From: Palsa-601 sp963801185
GTDB lineage: Bacteria; Actinomycetota; Acidimicrobiia; Acidimicrobiales; Bog-793
NCBI GenBank assembly: GCA_963801185.1
Contig: CAWDDW010000001.1
Span: forward strand, 434,001 to 498,000
Direction of reading: 5' to 3'
DNA: 64,000 bases
The number at the start of each line of letters is the position of its first letter. Position 1 is the stretch's first letter. The translations under genes and the position numbers were made by a program. Under the pieces are notes generated by a model that did no database searches, had not been told where the DNA came from, and saw only the letters and a program-made list of their open reading frames with translations. This document shows, in pieces, positions 30,042-39,140 of the stretch.

Positions 30042-30958
30042 CAGCCTCGGTCGGCCAGCTTCACCTCGAGGGAGGAGATCTCCTGGCCGGCCATAGCTTG
30101 TCCGAGGCCCTTTGAGACCTTGGCGACGATCGCCGCGTCCTCGAAGTGAGCCGTCGCCTCGACGATGGCACGCGCCCTTCGCGCCGGGTCGTCGCTCTTG
30201 AAGATCCCCGAGCCGACGAACACGGCCTGCGCGCCGAGCTGCATGACGAGGGCGGCGTCGGCTGGCGTCGCGAGCCCACCGGCACAGAACAGCGGGACCG
30301 GGAGCCGGCCGGTTGCCGCCACCTCCTCGACGAGGTCGATCGGAGCCTGCAACTGCTTCGCCCACCCATACCGCTCGGCGGAGTCGGCCGTCGTGATCTT
30401 CCCGATGTCCCCGAGGATCGACCGCAAGTGCCGCACGGCTTCGACTACGTTCCCTGTCCCCGCCTCGCCCTTCGAGCGGATCATCGCGGCGCCCTCGCTG
30501 ATGCGGCGGAGCGCCTCGCCGAGATTCGTCGCACCGCAGACAAAGGGGATCTGGAAGGCCCACTTGTCGATGTGGTGCTCCTCGTCGGCGGGCGTCAGCA
30601 CCTCCGACTCGTCGATGTAGTCGACTTCCAACGCTTCGAGGACCTGTGCCTCTGCGAAGTGCCCTATGCGCGCCTTTGCCATGACCGGGACGGTGACCGC
30701 AGCCTGGATCGCCTCGATCAGCGCCGGATCGCTCATCCGGGCCACGCCCCCGTCACGTCGGATGTCCGCCGGCACGCGCTCGAGGGCCATCACGGCGACT
30801 GCGCCGGCGTCCTCGGCGATCTTCGCCTGTTCGGCGTCGACGACGTCCATTATCACGCCGCCTCGCAGCATCTCCGCGAGCCCACGCTTCACCCGTGCCG
30901 TGCCGGTGAATTGCTTCGATGTCGCCCTGTCAGCCTTGTCCTGCTCGTGAGTGGTCAC
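30038..30958 (-). CDS. pdxS: Pyridoxal 5'-phosphate synthase lyase subunit PdxS
   Basis: 306 residues and highly conserved: GTARVKRGLAEMLRGGVIMDVV, the lysine in VPVMAKARIGHFAEAQ, IDESEVLTPADEEHHIDK and the phosphate-binding FCAGGLATPADAALVMQLG region. It builds PLP from ribose 5-phosphate, glyceraldehyde 3-phosphate and ammonia. It forms a coupled operon with pdxT. The GTG start at 30958 has a TAAACT element 7 bases upstream, so it may be translated leaderless. Confidence 0.97.
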   Translation of the reverse strand: MTTHEQDKADRATSKQFTGTARVKRGLAEMLRGGVIMDVVDAEQAKIAEDAGAVAVMALERVPADIRRDGGVARMSDPALIEAIQAAVTVPVMAKARIGHFAEAQVLEALEVDYIDESEVLTPADEEHHIDKWAFQIPFVCGATNLGEALRRISEGAAMIRSKGEAGTGNVVEAVRHLRSILGDIGKITTADSAERYGWAKQLQAPIDLVEEVAATGRLPVPLFCAGGLATPADAALVMQLGAQAVFVGSGIFKSDDPARRARAIVEATAHFEDAAIVAKVSKGLGQAMAGQEISSLEVKLADRGW

Positions 30959-30965
30959 AAATGTC

Positions 30966-30971
30966 AGTTTA
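30966..30971 (-). promoter_or_regulatory. Likely -10 element for a leaderless pdxS transcript
   Basis: In sense the hexamer is TAAACT, a good TANNNT match in a very GC-rich neighbourhood. It is separated by 7 bases from the pdxS GTG, and no purine-rich ribosome binding site lies between. That geometry is typical of leaderless actinobacterial transcripts. No convincing -35 was found. Confidence 0.4.
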
Positions 30972-31064
30972 GTGGTCTACCTGGGTCTGCCTGATTGGCC
31001 ATTCGAACTCGGCTCCGCGCATTCGCTGCCACGCCCCGATGTGCGGCGGGAGCACTCGCCGGCT

Positions 31065-32052
31065 TTAGAGCTCCCGCAAGACCTCGAGGCGCTCGGTGAT
31101 CCCGAAGACGCCCTCCTCGGCGCGTGGGGCCGCCTTCCCGCGAGCCTCGTCGACAGGGGCGAGCCACTGTGTCCCGGTGTCCTCGAGAAGTCGGGTCGCG
31201 ACCGAAGCCGAAGGGACCGACGAGGGCGCTTGCTCGATTCCCGCGAGCGCGTTGATCAGCCCCGGCGGGTAGCGGGTGACCCGCACCGCCGCGAGGTCCG
31301 CCTCTAGCTCCCGGTTGGGCCCTTCCAGCCACGAGGCGAGGCGGCGGGCTCCGGGCAGCCCCGAGCGGCCGCCGTGCAGGAGCGCCACAGAGAGCCCCCC
31401 CGGCAGCGTGTCGAGCCGCTTCACGTGTGCCAGCTCGTGCGCGAGGACGCCCTCGAGCCTCTATGCGATCGACTGTAGAAAGAAGCCCTGTGGTCAACAT
31501 GAGGCGCACGTCGCCGGCCCGTGCACCGGACACGATGGCGTTCGGTGCGACGTCGACGAGGACGGCCAGCTGAGGCACGGAGAGCCCGAGCGCAGCGCAC
31601 AAGGACTCGACGACGTCGCGGTACCGCTCGGCTGCAAGCGGTGAGAGGACGCCCGAGGCGACGGCTTCACCCGGCGTCATGCCTCCCATTCGTGCCCCGG
31701 TTCCCGCGACTGCGGCGCGCCACGACAAAGCGGCGATCACAGCCCATCCGACGATGAGCAGCAGCCCCACGACGAGCAGCGGCAACACGACGATGCCGAC
31801 CAGAGCAACGACGAGGCCCACCACGAGCGGCACGACCACGACCGTGAGCGCCCGGCGCCGGTTGTCAGCAGCCGCACGCCTCCATGCGTCGTCGCGTCGC
31901 AAGGCGACTTGGTCGAGCACCTGCCGCGATGCCTGCACTGCGGCCTGCTGAGCCACGCGCGATCGCCGCATTCGCTCTTCGGAGTCACTGGAGCGACCCT
32001 CCCGGTCCCGGCGGCCCCTCGGCCGTTGCGAAGCTGAAGAGGCCGGTGGCAC
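31065..32052 (-). CDS. M48-family zinc metalloprotease (HtpX-like), with one frame break
   Basis: About 328 residues after bridging. A charged N terminus is followed by two hydrophobic segments (VVVVPLVVGLVVALVGIVVLP and a following one) and then the soluble part. The frame breaks at 31458: STVDRIE joins LEGVLAHELAHVKRLD after removing one base (GAG-g-CTC), and this join recreates the HExxH zinc site (HELAH) exactly where M48 proteases carry it. It is probably a membrane-anchored quality-control protease. It lies between pimA and pdxS. GTG start at 32052; a later ATG (MRRSRVAQQ) is possible. Confidence 0.82.
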
Positions 32053-32096
32053 GGACGCGAGTGTACGGCGCGGGCGAGGCCGACCCGATGAAGGGC

Positions 32097-33233
32097 TCAG
32101 TGCTTATGCACGACGACGGACTCGTAGACCTCGAGATAGCACTCCGCGATCTTGTCGATAGAGCAGGCCTGAGCTCGTACGAGCCCGCTCGCGACCAGCT
32201 CCGCTCGTGCCCGGTGATCCCCGAGCACTTCGCCGATCACACGAGCGAGGTCTCTTGCATTGCCTGACCGGAACAGCCGGGCGGCGCCGGCGGCAGCGAG
32301 CGTGTAGCCGGGGATGTCAGATGCGACCACGGCGGTCCCGGCGGCCATCGCCTCGAGGAGCACCACACCGAAGGACTCCCCTCCGGTGGCCGGAGCGACG
32401 AACACGTCGGCGGCTGCCATCACCGACGCCACCTCGCCGTCGTCGACCCTGCCGAGGAAGCGGACCCGCGGGTCTGCCTCGACGGCCTTGCGGAGCGAGA
32501 ATGCCTCCGGGCCGTCACCGCCGACCACGAGCTGAGCCTCGACGCCGAGCGAGCCCATCGCGTCGAGCAGTACCGAGACGCCCTTCCGCCGCTCGAGACG
32601 CCCGACGAAGGCGACGACCGGGGCCTCGCCGTTCTTGTAGGGGCCAAGGCCGGCGGAGTGCGCCTCGCGGTCGGCCCGAGCGCGCTCGAAACGCTCGACC
32701 TCGACCCCGTTGCCCACCTCGACCACTCTCGGGAGGTGGCTCCCGAGCACAACCCGCGAGGTCTCGATCGCCTCGGCCGAGACACCCGTCGCCACCGCGA
32801 GGCGGCGCCCCGCGATCGCTCCGAAGAGTCGGCCCTCGACCCGGTACAGCAGGTCCGAGTCGGCGCGGTGGAAGGTGGCGACGATCGGGCGCGGCCCCGC
32901 CAGCACGGCGGCGAGGGGCGGCCCGGGCACGAGCGGTTCGTGCACGTGGACGACGTCGGGCGCGAAGTCGCGTAGCGCCCTCACGGCAGCCATCGCGGCC
33001 GCCGGTGTCGGCGCGACCGGTGCGACGGAGCCGTTCGCGGGTATCGAGATGCCGTGCCCGGCCCGGTACAACCGCACTCCCTCGATTTGCGGACCCCGGC
33101 CGGGTGCGGTTTGGGGGGTCACGACCGCCACCGTCTCGCCACGCCTCGCGAGCGCGCCCGAGAGCGCCGCCACCTGGCCCTGGGCCCCGCCGGGGACCGC
33201 CCAGTCGTATCCACAGACCAGCGCCACCCGCAT
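32097..33233 (-). CDS. pimA: GT4 glycosyltransferase, phosphatidylinositol mannosyltransferase PimA-like
   Basis: 378 residues, the usual PimA length. The N-terminal glycine-rich loop WAVPGGAQGQV, HVHEPLVPGPPLA, VEVGNGVEVERF and the donor-site motif GESFGVVLLEAMAAGTAVV (E-x7-E) are GT-B family 4 features. It would transfer mannose from GDP-mannose to phosphatidylinositol at the inner face of the membrane. Context is strong: patA-like and pgsA-like genes lie just upstream in the same direction, as in the mycobacterial PIM locus. Sugar specificity is inferred from context. Confidence 0.85.
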   Translation of the reverse strand: MRVALVCGYDWAVPGGAQGQVAALSGALARRGETVAVVTPQTAPGRGPQIEGVRLYRAGHGISIPANGSVAPVAPTPAAAMAAVRALRDFAPDVVHVHEPLVPGPPLAAVLAGPRPIVATFHRADSDLLYRVEGRLFGAIAGRRLAVATGVSAEAIETSRVVLGSHLPRVVEVGNGVEVERFERARADREAHSAGLGPYKNGEAPVVAFVGRLERRKGVSVLLDAMGSLGVEAQLVVGGDGPEAFSLRKAVEADPRVRFLGRVDDGEVASVMAAADVFVAPATGGESFGVVLLEAMAAGTAVVASDIPGYTLAAAGAARLFRSGNARDLARVIGEVLGDHRARAELVASGLVRAQACSIDKIAECYLEVYESVVVHKH

Positions 33234-33307
33234 CGGTCCACGCTACCGGGCCAGGCTCGCCTGCCTCTGCTGCTCAGGCATGCGCCTCGCGTCTACCGTT
33301 GGGCCAT

Positions 33308-33607
33308 ATGAGCAAGCCCGGCGAGGCGGACGCATTGTTCCACCACCTTGGCGTGACGATGGCCCGACTCAGGTTCGAGGCGCACCGACCGCTCGGCGAG
33401 CGATGGCGCCTCTGGTTCTTCGGACCGAACGACGTGTTCGACGTCCAGGTCATCGACAGCCAGCTGACCGGGCACAGGGAGTGGGCCGACGCCGGCCCCG
33501 TCGTCGACGAGGTCGAGGATCAGCTCTCGAAGCGGTACTCGAGCGTCACGCGCCGGCAGGTCCCGACCGGCACCGGCGCCGTCGCGGAGTGGGAGATCTC
33601 ACCGTGA
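33308..33607 (+). CDS. Small conserved-looking protein of unknown function
   Basis: 99 residues on the strand opposite to pimA and patA, in the gap between them. It begins MSKPGEADALFHHLGV and contains WRLWFFGPNDVFDVQVIDSQ and a C-terminal VEDQLSKRYSSVTRRQ, giving a mixed alpha/beta soluble protein without cysteines or a signal peptide. ATG at 33308 lies close after the divergent pimA start. Codon use looks genuine, but I do not recognise the family. Confidence 0.55.
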   Translation: MSKPGEADALFHHLGVTMARLRFEAHRPLGERWRLWFFGPNDVFDVQVIDSQLTGHREWADAGPVVDEVEDQLSKRYSSVTRRQVPTGTGAVAEWEISP

Positions 33608-33649
33608 AAGAGCCATGCACCGGTCTGGCGACCCCGCCTGACCCACCGG

Positions 33650-34553
33650 TCAGCCGTACTTCGCCCGGTCGGAGGGCCAGTTGGGCTGGAACATGTGCCA
33701 CTGGGTCGGCGCTGCCCTGATCAGACCCTCGAACTCGTGGGCGAGCTCCCTCGTGATGACCTCGACGTCCTCGCGGAGCCGCCCCTGGCGCCGGCACTCG
33801 AGTGCCGGCAGGATCCTCCCGTGGTACTTCCCGCCCGGTCGCTGGTAGACCGCGGCTGGGAACAGCGGGGCGTCGGTGCGCAGTGCCAGCACCGCCGGCC
33901 CTCCCGGAAGGGTCGTGCACTCGCCGAAGAATTCCACCTCGACGCCGTTGCCGACCAGGTCCCGATCTGCGACGAGGCCGACGAGCCGCCCGTCACGAAG
34001 GGTCTGCATCAGATGACCGGTGGCATCAGGCCCGAGGGCCACGATGTTCAACCCGAGCGCCGATCGCTGCTCCTTGAAGAACTCGAACAGCTCGGGAGGC
34101 TGGAGGGGCTCTGCAACCGTCGTCATCGGATAGCCCTTCAGGGTGAGCCACCGCCCTCCGATCTCCCAGGACCCGAGATGAGGAAGCGCGATTATGGCGC
34201 CTCGCCGTTCGTCGAGTGCCTTCTGCACCGGCTCGAAACCCTCGATCGAGAACCTCCTCAGCACCTCCCGCGGCTTCATGCCCACGAGCCGGGCGCTCTC
34301 CACGTAGTAGTGCGCGTACGAATCGAAGGCCTCGACGACCGCGAGATCGAGGCTCACGCTCGGTAGCTTGCGGCCCGAGTACGCGTCGCATGTTGGCTTT
34401 GACGACGGGCCGGCGGCTGCGCCACAGCTCCGCCATGCTCAGCCCGGCGGCGGTGGCGAGCATCGAGGCGACAGGGCGCGGGAACGCCTGTATCAAGGCC
34501 GCGAGCGAACGATAGGCAAGGTAGGACGCGTGGCCCTTCGACTCCTCGGGCAC
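33650..34553 (-). CDS. patA: Lysophospholipid/PIM acyltransferase (HtrB/PatA family), with one frame break
   Basis: About 300 residues after bridging. The family H-x4-D-like site reads ALPHLGSWEIGGRW, followed by DRDLVGNGVEVEFFGE and the terminal WHMFQPNWPSD. It would acylate a mannose of phosphatidylinositol mannosides (PatA role). The frame breaks at 34352: VLGPQATERE joins LDLAVVEAFDSYAHYYVE on removing one base (GAG-c-CTC). The GTG start at 34553 is 9 bases after the pgsA-like stop. The PatA assignment rests on the pgsA-patA-pimA context. Confidence 0.83.
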
Positions 34554-34562
34554 GGCCCCCGC

Positions 34563-35627
34563 TCAGGCAGTCAGCTCAGGGTCGCTTGGCGTCAGCGGCC
34601 GCTGCCGAGGCGCCGGCGGAGCGCCGCGGCTGCACCCTCTTGGCGTCGCTGTGTCAAGCGTGCAGAGGTCCGGGTGCCCGAACGAGAAGTGCGGGGAGCT
34701 CCTGTCGCTGCCGGAGCGCTCCGAGGCGAGCACCGAGCGGAGGCGAGTCGAGAGGGGCTCTCCCGCACGGCGCCTCGAACGAGGGTTCCGCGGGGCGACA
34801 GGCCGTGTCCGGGTGGCTGTGCCCGATACCCGAGCCTCACGCCACGCGCGCCACCGGGACTCCACCCGGCCCTGTCGCCAGGAGGAGAGCGTTGCGCCGC
34901 CCGCGCCTGCTCGCAGCGGAGTCTTCGCCGGTAGCGGCTCACCGTGGAGCTCGGCAGTCGCTTGCCGCCAGATCTTTGAGAAACGCTGCCCCGCCGTGAA
35001 CACACACAGCGCCAAAAGGGCCCACAGGAGCGGCACGAATACTACGTTGAAGGCAAGCGCGCCGCCGAGGAAGATGAGGCGCTCGGCACGCTCCATGAGT
35101 CCGCCCTTGGCGTCCCAGCCGAAGGATTCCGCCTTCGCGCGCTCGTAGGAGATCACGTTGCCGACGGCGAGGATGGCAAAGGGGATCAAAGCCAGCTCGG
35201 GCGAGTGCCGAGCTGCGAGGTACCACGCGACGCCTCCGAAGATGAACCCGTCGGCGACCCGGTCAGAGACCGAGTCGAGGAATGCGCCGCGCCGCGACGA
35301 CGAGCCTGCCGCTTTCGCGACGGCGCCGTCCAGAGTGTCCATGAGGCCGCCGGCGGTGACCAGCGCGACGCCGGTCCACAGGTGGCCCATCGCGATGACG
35401 GCTCCTGTCAACGCGGCGAGCATCATGCCGACGACGGTGACCTGGTCGGCCGTCACACCTATGCCAGCCAGACGCCGACCGAGCGCTATGCGCCCGATCC
35501 TGCCGTGGGGGGACTCTTCGGGGCCGGGAGGCGTTTCCACGCCGGCAGCAGGCGAGGCAGTGCCCTCGACGCCGTCATCGGCTTCTACGCTGCGGCTCCT
35601 CTTACGACCCCGTCGGCCGTCGATCAT
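34563..35627 (-). CDS. pgsA: CDP-alcohol phosphatidyltransferase (phosphatidylinositol-phosphate synthase type)
   Basis: 354 residues from ATG 35627, chosen because AGGAG lies 4 bases upstream; a TTG at 35657 is in frame. The family motif is present as DTLDGAVAKAAGSSSRRG followed by D-x3-D (FLDSVSDR), with Lys in place of the usual Arg. Several membrane helices follow. It would join CDP-diacylglycerol to inositol phosphate, the first step towards PIMs made by the next genes. About 100 residues after HGEPLPAK form a basic, Pro/Ser-rich tail not expected in the roughly 220-residue family, so the 3' part could hide another frame break. Confidence 0.82.
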   Translation of the reverse strand: MIDGRRGRKRSRSVEADDGVEGTASPAAGVETPPGPEESPHGRIGRIALGRRLAGIGVTADQVTVVGMMLAALTGAVIAMGHLWTGVALVTAGGLMDTLDGAVAKAAGSSSRRGAFLDSVSDRVADGFIFGGVAWYLAARHSPELALIPFAILAVGNVISYERAKAESFGWDAKGGLMERAERLIFLGGALAFNVVFVPLLWALLALCVFTAGQRFSKIWRQATAELHGEPLPAKTPLRAGAGGATLSSWRQGRVESRWRAWREARVSGTATRTRPVAPRNPRSRRRAGEPLSTRLRSVLASERSGSDRSSPHFSFGHPDLCTLDTATPRGCSRGAPPAPRQRPLTPSDPELTA

Positions 35628-35785
35628 GGTGCTCCTAACGCACTCGTCTTCTGACAAGATTACCAGCTGGTGACCGAAATCCTCCGCTGAGCACTCGCTG
35701 AGCCGTGCCGTCGTGGGTAGGCTCGCCGACCTAACGGCCCGGCGCTCCCCTGTGGGGACCCGGGCGCGAGAGGGAGGTCAGCTGG

Positions 35786-37855
35786 GTGGGGAACGTGCCG
35801 TCCGCCAAGATCCGTAACGTCGCGCTCGTGGGCCATGGCGGCTCCGGCAAGACCAGCCTCGCCGAGGCCCTCCTGTTCTCTGCCGGAGCCATAACCCGCC
35901 CGGGCCGCACCGAGGACGGCACCACTGTCTGCGACTTCGAGCCCGAAGAGCACAAGCACAGCATCTCGATCTCGCTCGCGCTGGCACCGGTCAACTTCGG
36001 CGACATGCGCATCAACATCATCGACACGCCGGGCTACGCGGACTTCGTGAACGAGGTCGAAGCCGCCCTCTCGGTCGCCGACCTCGCGATCGTCGTGGTC
36101 TCGGCGGTCGAGGGTGTCGAGGTGCAGACAGAGGTCGCGTGGCGGATCGCTGAACGCCGCAACCTCCCGCGTATGATCTTCGTCAACAAGCTCGACCGGG
36201 AACGCTCTGACTTCGAGCGGACGCTCGAGCAGCTCCGCAATCTCTTCGGAGCGGGCATCGCTCCCCTCGAGCTCCCGATCGGGCACGAGACCTCCTTCCA
36301 CGGCGTCGCCGACCTCCTCACCGACACCGCCATCACCTACGACACAGGCAAGGCGGTGACAGGCTCCATCCCCGACGAGATGGAAGAGATCGAGCACCGC
36401 GTCCACGAGGCACTCGTCGAGGGCATCGTCGTCGCCGACGACGACCTCATGGAGCGCTACCTCGAAGGAGACGTCCCGTCGGCCGAAGAGCTCGAGGCCA
36501 CCTTGGCCCATGGCGTGGCCTCCCGGAGTGTCTTCCCGGTCATCTGCGGCTCGGCGACCAAGCAGGTGGCAATCGACCGCCTGGCGGCGTTCATCTGCGA
36601 GATCGGCCCGAGCCCGCTCGACCGGCCACCTGCCACGGTGCATGCAGGCGACTCGGCGACCGAGGTCCCACTCGACCCGGCCGGGCCACCGCTCGCCCGG
36701 GTGTTCAAGACGATCGCCGACCCCTACGTCGGGCGCATCTCGTTGCTTCACGTCCTCTCGGGCACGATCAGGTCCGACTCGGTCCTCGTCAACTCGAGAA
36801 CCCGCGCTGACGAGAAGCTGCACTCACTCCAGATGCTGCGGGGCAAAGAGTCGATCCCTGTCACTGAGGCCCAGGCCGGTGACATCGTCGCCGTGCCCAA
36901 ACTCGCCGACGTGCAAACGGGCGACACGCTCGCGCCAAAGAACATGCCGGTCGTTGCCGAGGGCCCTTCCACGCCAACTCCGCTCTTGTCGATAGCCGTG
37001 AAACCGAGGGCCAAGGGCGATGAGGACAAGCTCATGACCGGGCTGCACCGCCTGCAAGAAGAAGACGGCGCGCTTGCGGTCCGGCGGGAGGACGAGACGC
37101 ACCAGACGGTGCTTTCGGGGATGGGCGACACCCACCTTCAGATCGCGTGCGAGCGCCTGCACCGCAAGTACGGCGTCGACGTCGAGATCGAGCCGGTGAA
37201 GGTCCCCTATCGCGAGACGATCACGTCTCAAGCCGAAGCGGAGGGGAAGTACAAGAAGCAGACCGGAGGCCACGGCCAATTCGGCGTGTGCAACTTACGG
37301 ATCGAACCGCTCGAAAGGGGCGCCGGCTTCGAGTTCGTGGATGCCATAGTCGGCGGCGCGATTCCTCGCCAGTTCATCCCGGCCGTCGAGAAGGGCCTCC
37401 AGGAGGCCATGTCAGGCGGGGGCGTCTTCGGCTTCCCGGTGGTCGACGTAAGGGTGACCTGTTTCGACGGCAAGTACCACTCCGTCGACTCGTCCGAGAT
37501 GAGCTTCAAGATGGCGGCGTCACTCGGGTTCCGCGAGGCCATCCAGGCTGCCGGCCCGGTGCTGCTCGAGCCGGTGTCGCGCCTCGAGGTGACGGTGCCC
37601 TCCGCATACCAAGGTGACGTGCTCGGCGACCTCAACTCCCGCCGCGGCCGAGTGCTCGGGACCGACGCCGGCGAGGGAGACGAGCAGGTCGTCGTGGCTC
37701 TCGTCCCGACCTCCGAGCTCACGCGATACGCAACCGATCTGAGGAGCGTCACGGGAGGCCGCGGGCGCTTTACCCAGACGCACGAACGCTATGAGGTGGT
37801 GCCATCGCAGATCGCCGAGCGGCTCGTGAAACAACTCGAGGCCGAGCGCGCCTGA
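35786..37855 (+). CDS. EF-G-like translational GTPase (EF-G2/FusA2 type)
   Basis: 689 residues with all five EF-G domains. The P-loop is GHGGSGKTSL rather than the canonical AHIDAGKTT, with DTPGYADF and NKLD as G3 and G4; the P-loop variant marks the EF-G-like paralogue group. The later part shows GGHGQFGVCNLRIEP and GFPVVDVRVTCFDGKYHSVDSS (split by its domains), typical of domain IV/V. GTG start with GGGAGGT about 10 bases upstream. It is transcribed against the surrounding minus-strand block, inserted between the pgsA-like gene and the thrS/HIT group. Its job may be ribosome rescue or a specialised step rather than elongation. Confidence 0.9.
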   Translation: MGNVPSAKIRNVALVGHGGSGKTSLAEALLFSAGAITRPGRTEDGTTVCDFEPEEHKHSISISLALAPVNFGDMRINIIDTPGYADFVNEVEAALSVADLAIVVVSAVEGVEVQTEVAWRIAERRNLPRMIFVNKLDRERSDFERTLEQLRNLFGAGIAPLELPIGHETSFHGVADLLTDTAITYDTGKAVTGSIPDEMEEIEHRVHEALVEGIVVADDDLMERYLEGDVPSAEELEATLAHGVASRSVFPVICGSATKQVAIDRLAAFICEIGPSPLDRPPATVHAGDSATEVPLDPAGPPLARVFKTIADPYVGRISLLHVLSGTIRSDSVLVNSRTRADEKLHSLQMLRGKESIPVTEAQAGDIVAVPKLADVQTGDTLAPKNMPVVAEGPSTPTPLLSIAVKPRAKGDEDKLMTGLHRLQEEDGALAVRREDETHQTVLSGMGDTHLQIACERLHRKYGVDVEIEPVKVPYRETITSQAEAEGKYKKQTGGHGQFGVCNLRIEPLERGAGFEFVDAIVGGAIPRQFIPAVEKGLQEAMSGGGVFGFPVVDVRVTCFDGKYHSVDSSEMSFKMAASLGFREAIQAAGPVLLEPVSRLEVTVPSAYQGDVLGDLNSRRGRVLGTDAGEGDEQVVVALVPTSELTRYATDLRSVTGGRGRFTQTHERYEVVPSQIAERLVKQLEAERA

Positions 37856-37881
37856 CCGAGGACGGACTCGCCGTTGCTCTA

Positions 37882-38622
37882 TCAGACCGGGAGCGACGCC
37901 CAGGCCTCGGCGACCGAGCGCTCACCGGTCAGCTCCAAGGCCTCGGTCCCGATTCGGTTCCAGCTGAAGAGGAACAGATCCGACGCGCTCCCCCGCAGCA
38001 CGGCGGCGGCCGGTCCTGGCTTGCGCCGCGTACGAAGCCTCCCGCCGCCGACTTCGACCACCCATGCGGCGTCCACGTCCGAGCAGGACAGGCAGATCGG
38101 CCCGCCGAGCGACACCTCCGGGCACTCGGGCACGTCCGCGCGGAGGTGGACCTCGAGGCGTTCGTCGATGCCGTCGACTGCGAGCGCGGTGGCGATCGCA
38201 GTCGTCGTGCGTGCTGCAAGCTCCCCGTCGTACCGGTGTATCGCGATCTCGAGCGCCGTGCGCCGAGCGACCCATCCTGAGTCGAGGTCGGTGCCCGACC
38301 AGTTCCAGCAGGGTTCGTCGGGTCCGAGCTCGGAGAGCGACTCCACGAGCACCCCGGTCGCGGCGTCCAACCATGCGACCGGGTCCGAGGCCGCGATCGA
38401 TTCATAACCTGGCGGGTCGCGGCGCTCCGTCGGGTCGGCGGAAGCGAGCTGGTGGGCCCAGAAGGTGAACACGCCCGCCACGTGCTGAGCGAGCTCGCGA
38501 GCGCTCCACTCGGGACACGAGGGCACTTGTGCGTCGAGCACGTCGGCTATGACCGAGCTCAGGCGCGCCGATTCATCCTCGACGGCGTTTACGCGCTCTT
38601 CGAAGCTAGGAGAGGCGATCAT
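37882..38622 (-). CDS. TIGR03083/maleylpyruvate-isomerase-family protein (DinB-like, mycothiol-linked)
   Basis: 246 residues. The N-terminal four-helix domain carries SCPEWSARELAQHVAGVFTFW and a second histidine in ALEIAIHRYDGE, placed like the metal-binding histidines of the DinB-like mycothiol-dependent isomerases. The C-terminal domain resembles the SCP-like part of the family (GSASDLFLFSWNR). The reaction is unknown. ATG 38622 overlaps the stop of the preceding gene (ATGA). A MshC-like gene in the same block makes a mycothiol link credible. Confidence 0.75.
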   Translation of the reverse strand: MIASPSFEERVNAVEDESARLSSVIADVLDAQVPSCPEWSARELAQHVAGVFTFWAHQLASADPTERRDPPGYESIAASDPVAWLDAATGVLVESLSELGPDEPCWNWSGTDLDSGWVARRTALEIAIHRYDGELAARTTTAIATALAVDGIDERLEVHLRADVPECPEVSLGGPICLSCSDVDAAWVVEVGGGRLRTRRKPGPAAAVLRGSASDLFLFSWNRIGTEALELTGERSVAEAWASLPV

Positions 38623-39140
38623 GTCGAGGGTTGCTCCGATCGAGAGGCTCCGGGGGGCCGAGGGGCGAGTCCAGCCGCCCGCCGGATCTCGTCGACGGTC
38701 GACGCGGGGTCCTCCACCTCGACGACGAGGAAGCGGTAGCGGGGGCCCGATGACTCGATGACGACGGCGTTCCTCCCGAGCCCGATCGACCAGAACGACC
38801 AGCCCTGGAGCGAGTGATAGGGCCCGACGCGGAACACGCCGGTTTGCCCGGAACGGTGCCTCAACTTGGCCTGGATGTGCAGTCGAGCGGCGGGATCGTG
38901 CTCGACGCTGACGACCTCCGACAGTGGCACCGCGAGGCGGCGCTTCATCGCCCAGACGCTGCGCCAGCCCGAGAGCCGGACGGCCACCTCGTCCCCCTCC
39001 AGTTCGATGCTGCCCCAGAGCTTCGGAGGATTCGGGCGGCGAGCCGGGATCGGAGCGGGCGCCGTGAGCGTCTCCTCGGTGAGGAACTCACCCAGCAGAC
39101 CGGGCTGCGCCTCGTCCCGGCGCCCGAAGCTCTGACTCAT
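38619..39140 (-). CDS. Conserved hypothetical protein, PH-like beta domain
   Basis: 173 residues from ATG 39140, overlapping the HIT gene stop (ATGA). The core from about residue 40 to 150 alternates beta strands (LWGSIELEGDEVAVRL, LAVPLSEVVSVEHDP, YRFLVVEVEDPASTV) with a tryptophan-rich loop LQGWSFWSIG, suggesting a PH-like barrel. There is no membrane helix. It is coupled to the HIT gene upstream and the TIGR03083 gene downstream. Function is not assignable. Confidence 0.65.
   Translation of the reverse strand: MSQSFGRRDEAQPGLLGEFLTEETLTAPAPIPARRPNPPKLWGSIELEGDEVAVRLSGWRSVWAMKRRLAVPLSEVVSVEHDPAARLHIQAKLRHRSGQTGVFRVGPYHSLQGWSFWSIGLGRNAVVIESSGPRYRFLVVEVEDPASTVDEIRRAAGLAPRPPGASRSEQPST

Noticed and set aside
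30959..31064. Possible tRNA because of a TTCGAA loop-like string near 30993
   Set aside because: The flanking bases do not form the T-arm or acceptor stem.
32207..33307. Long plus-strand arginine/proline-rich ORF opposite pimA
   Set aside because: Composition is typical of an antisense shadow; only the segment from 33308 looks like a real gene.
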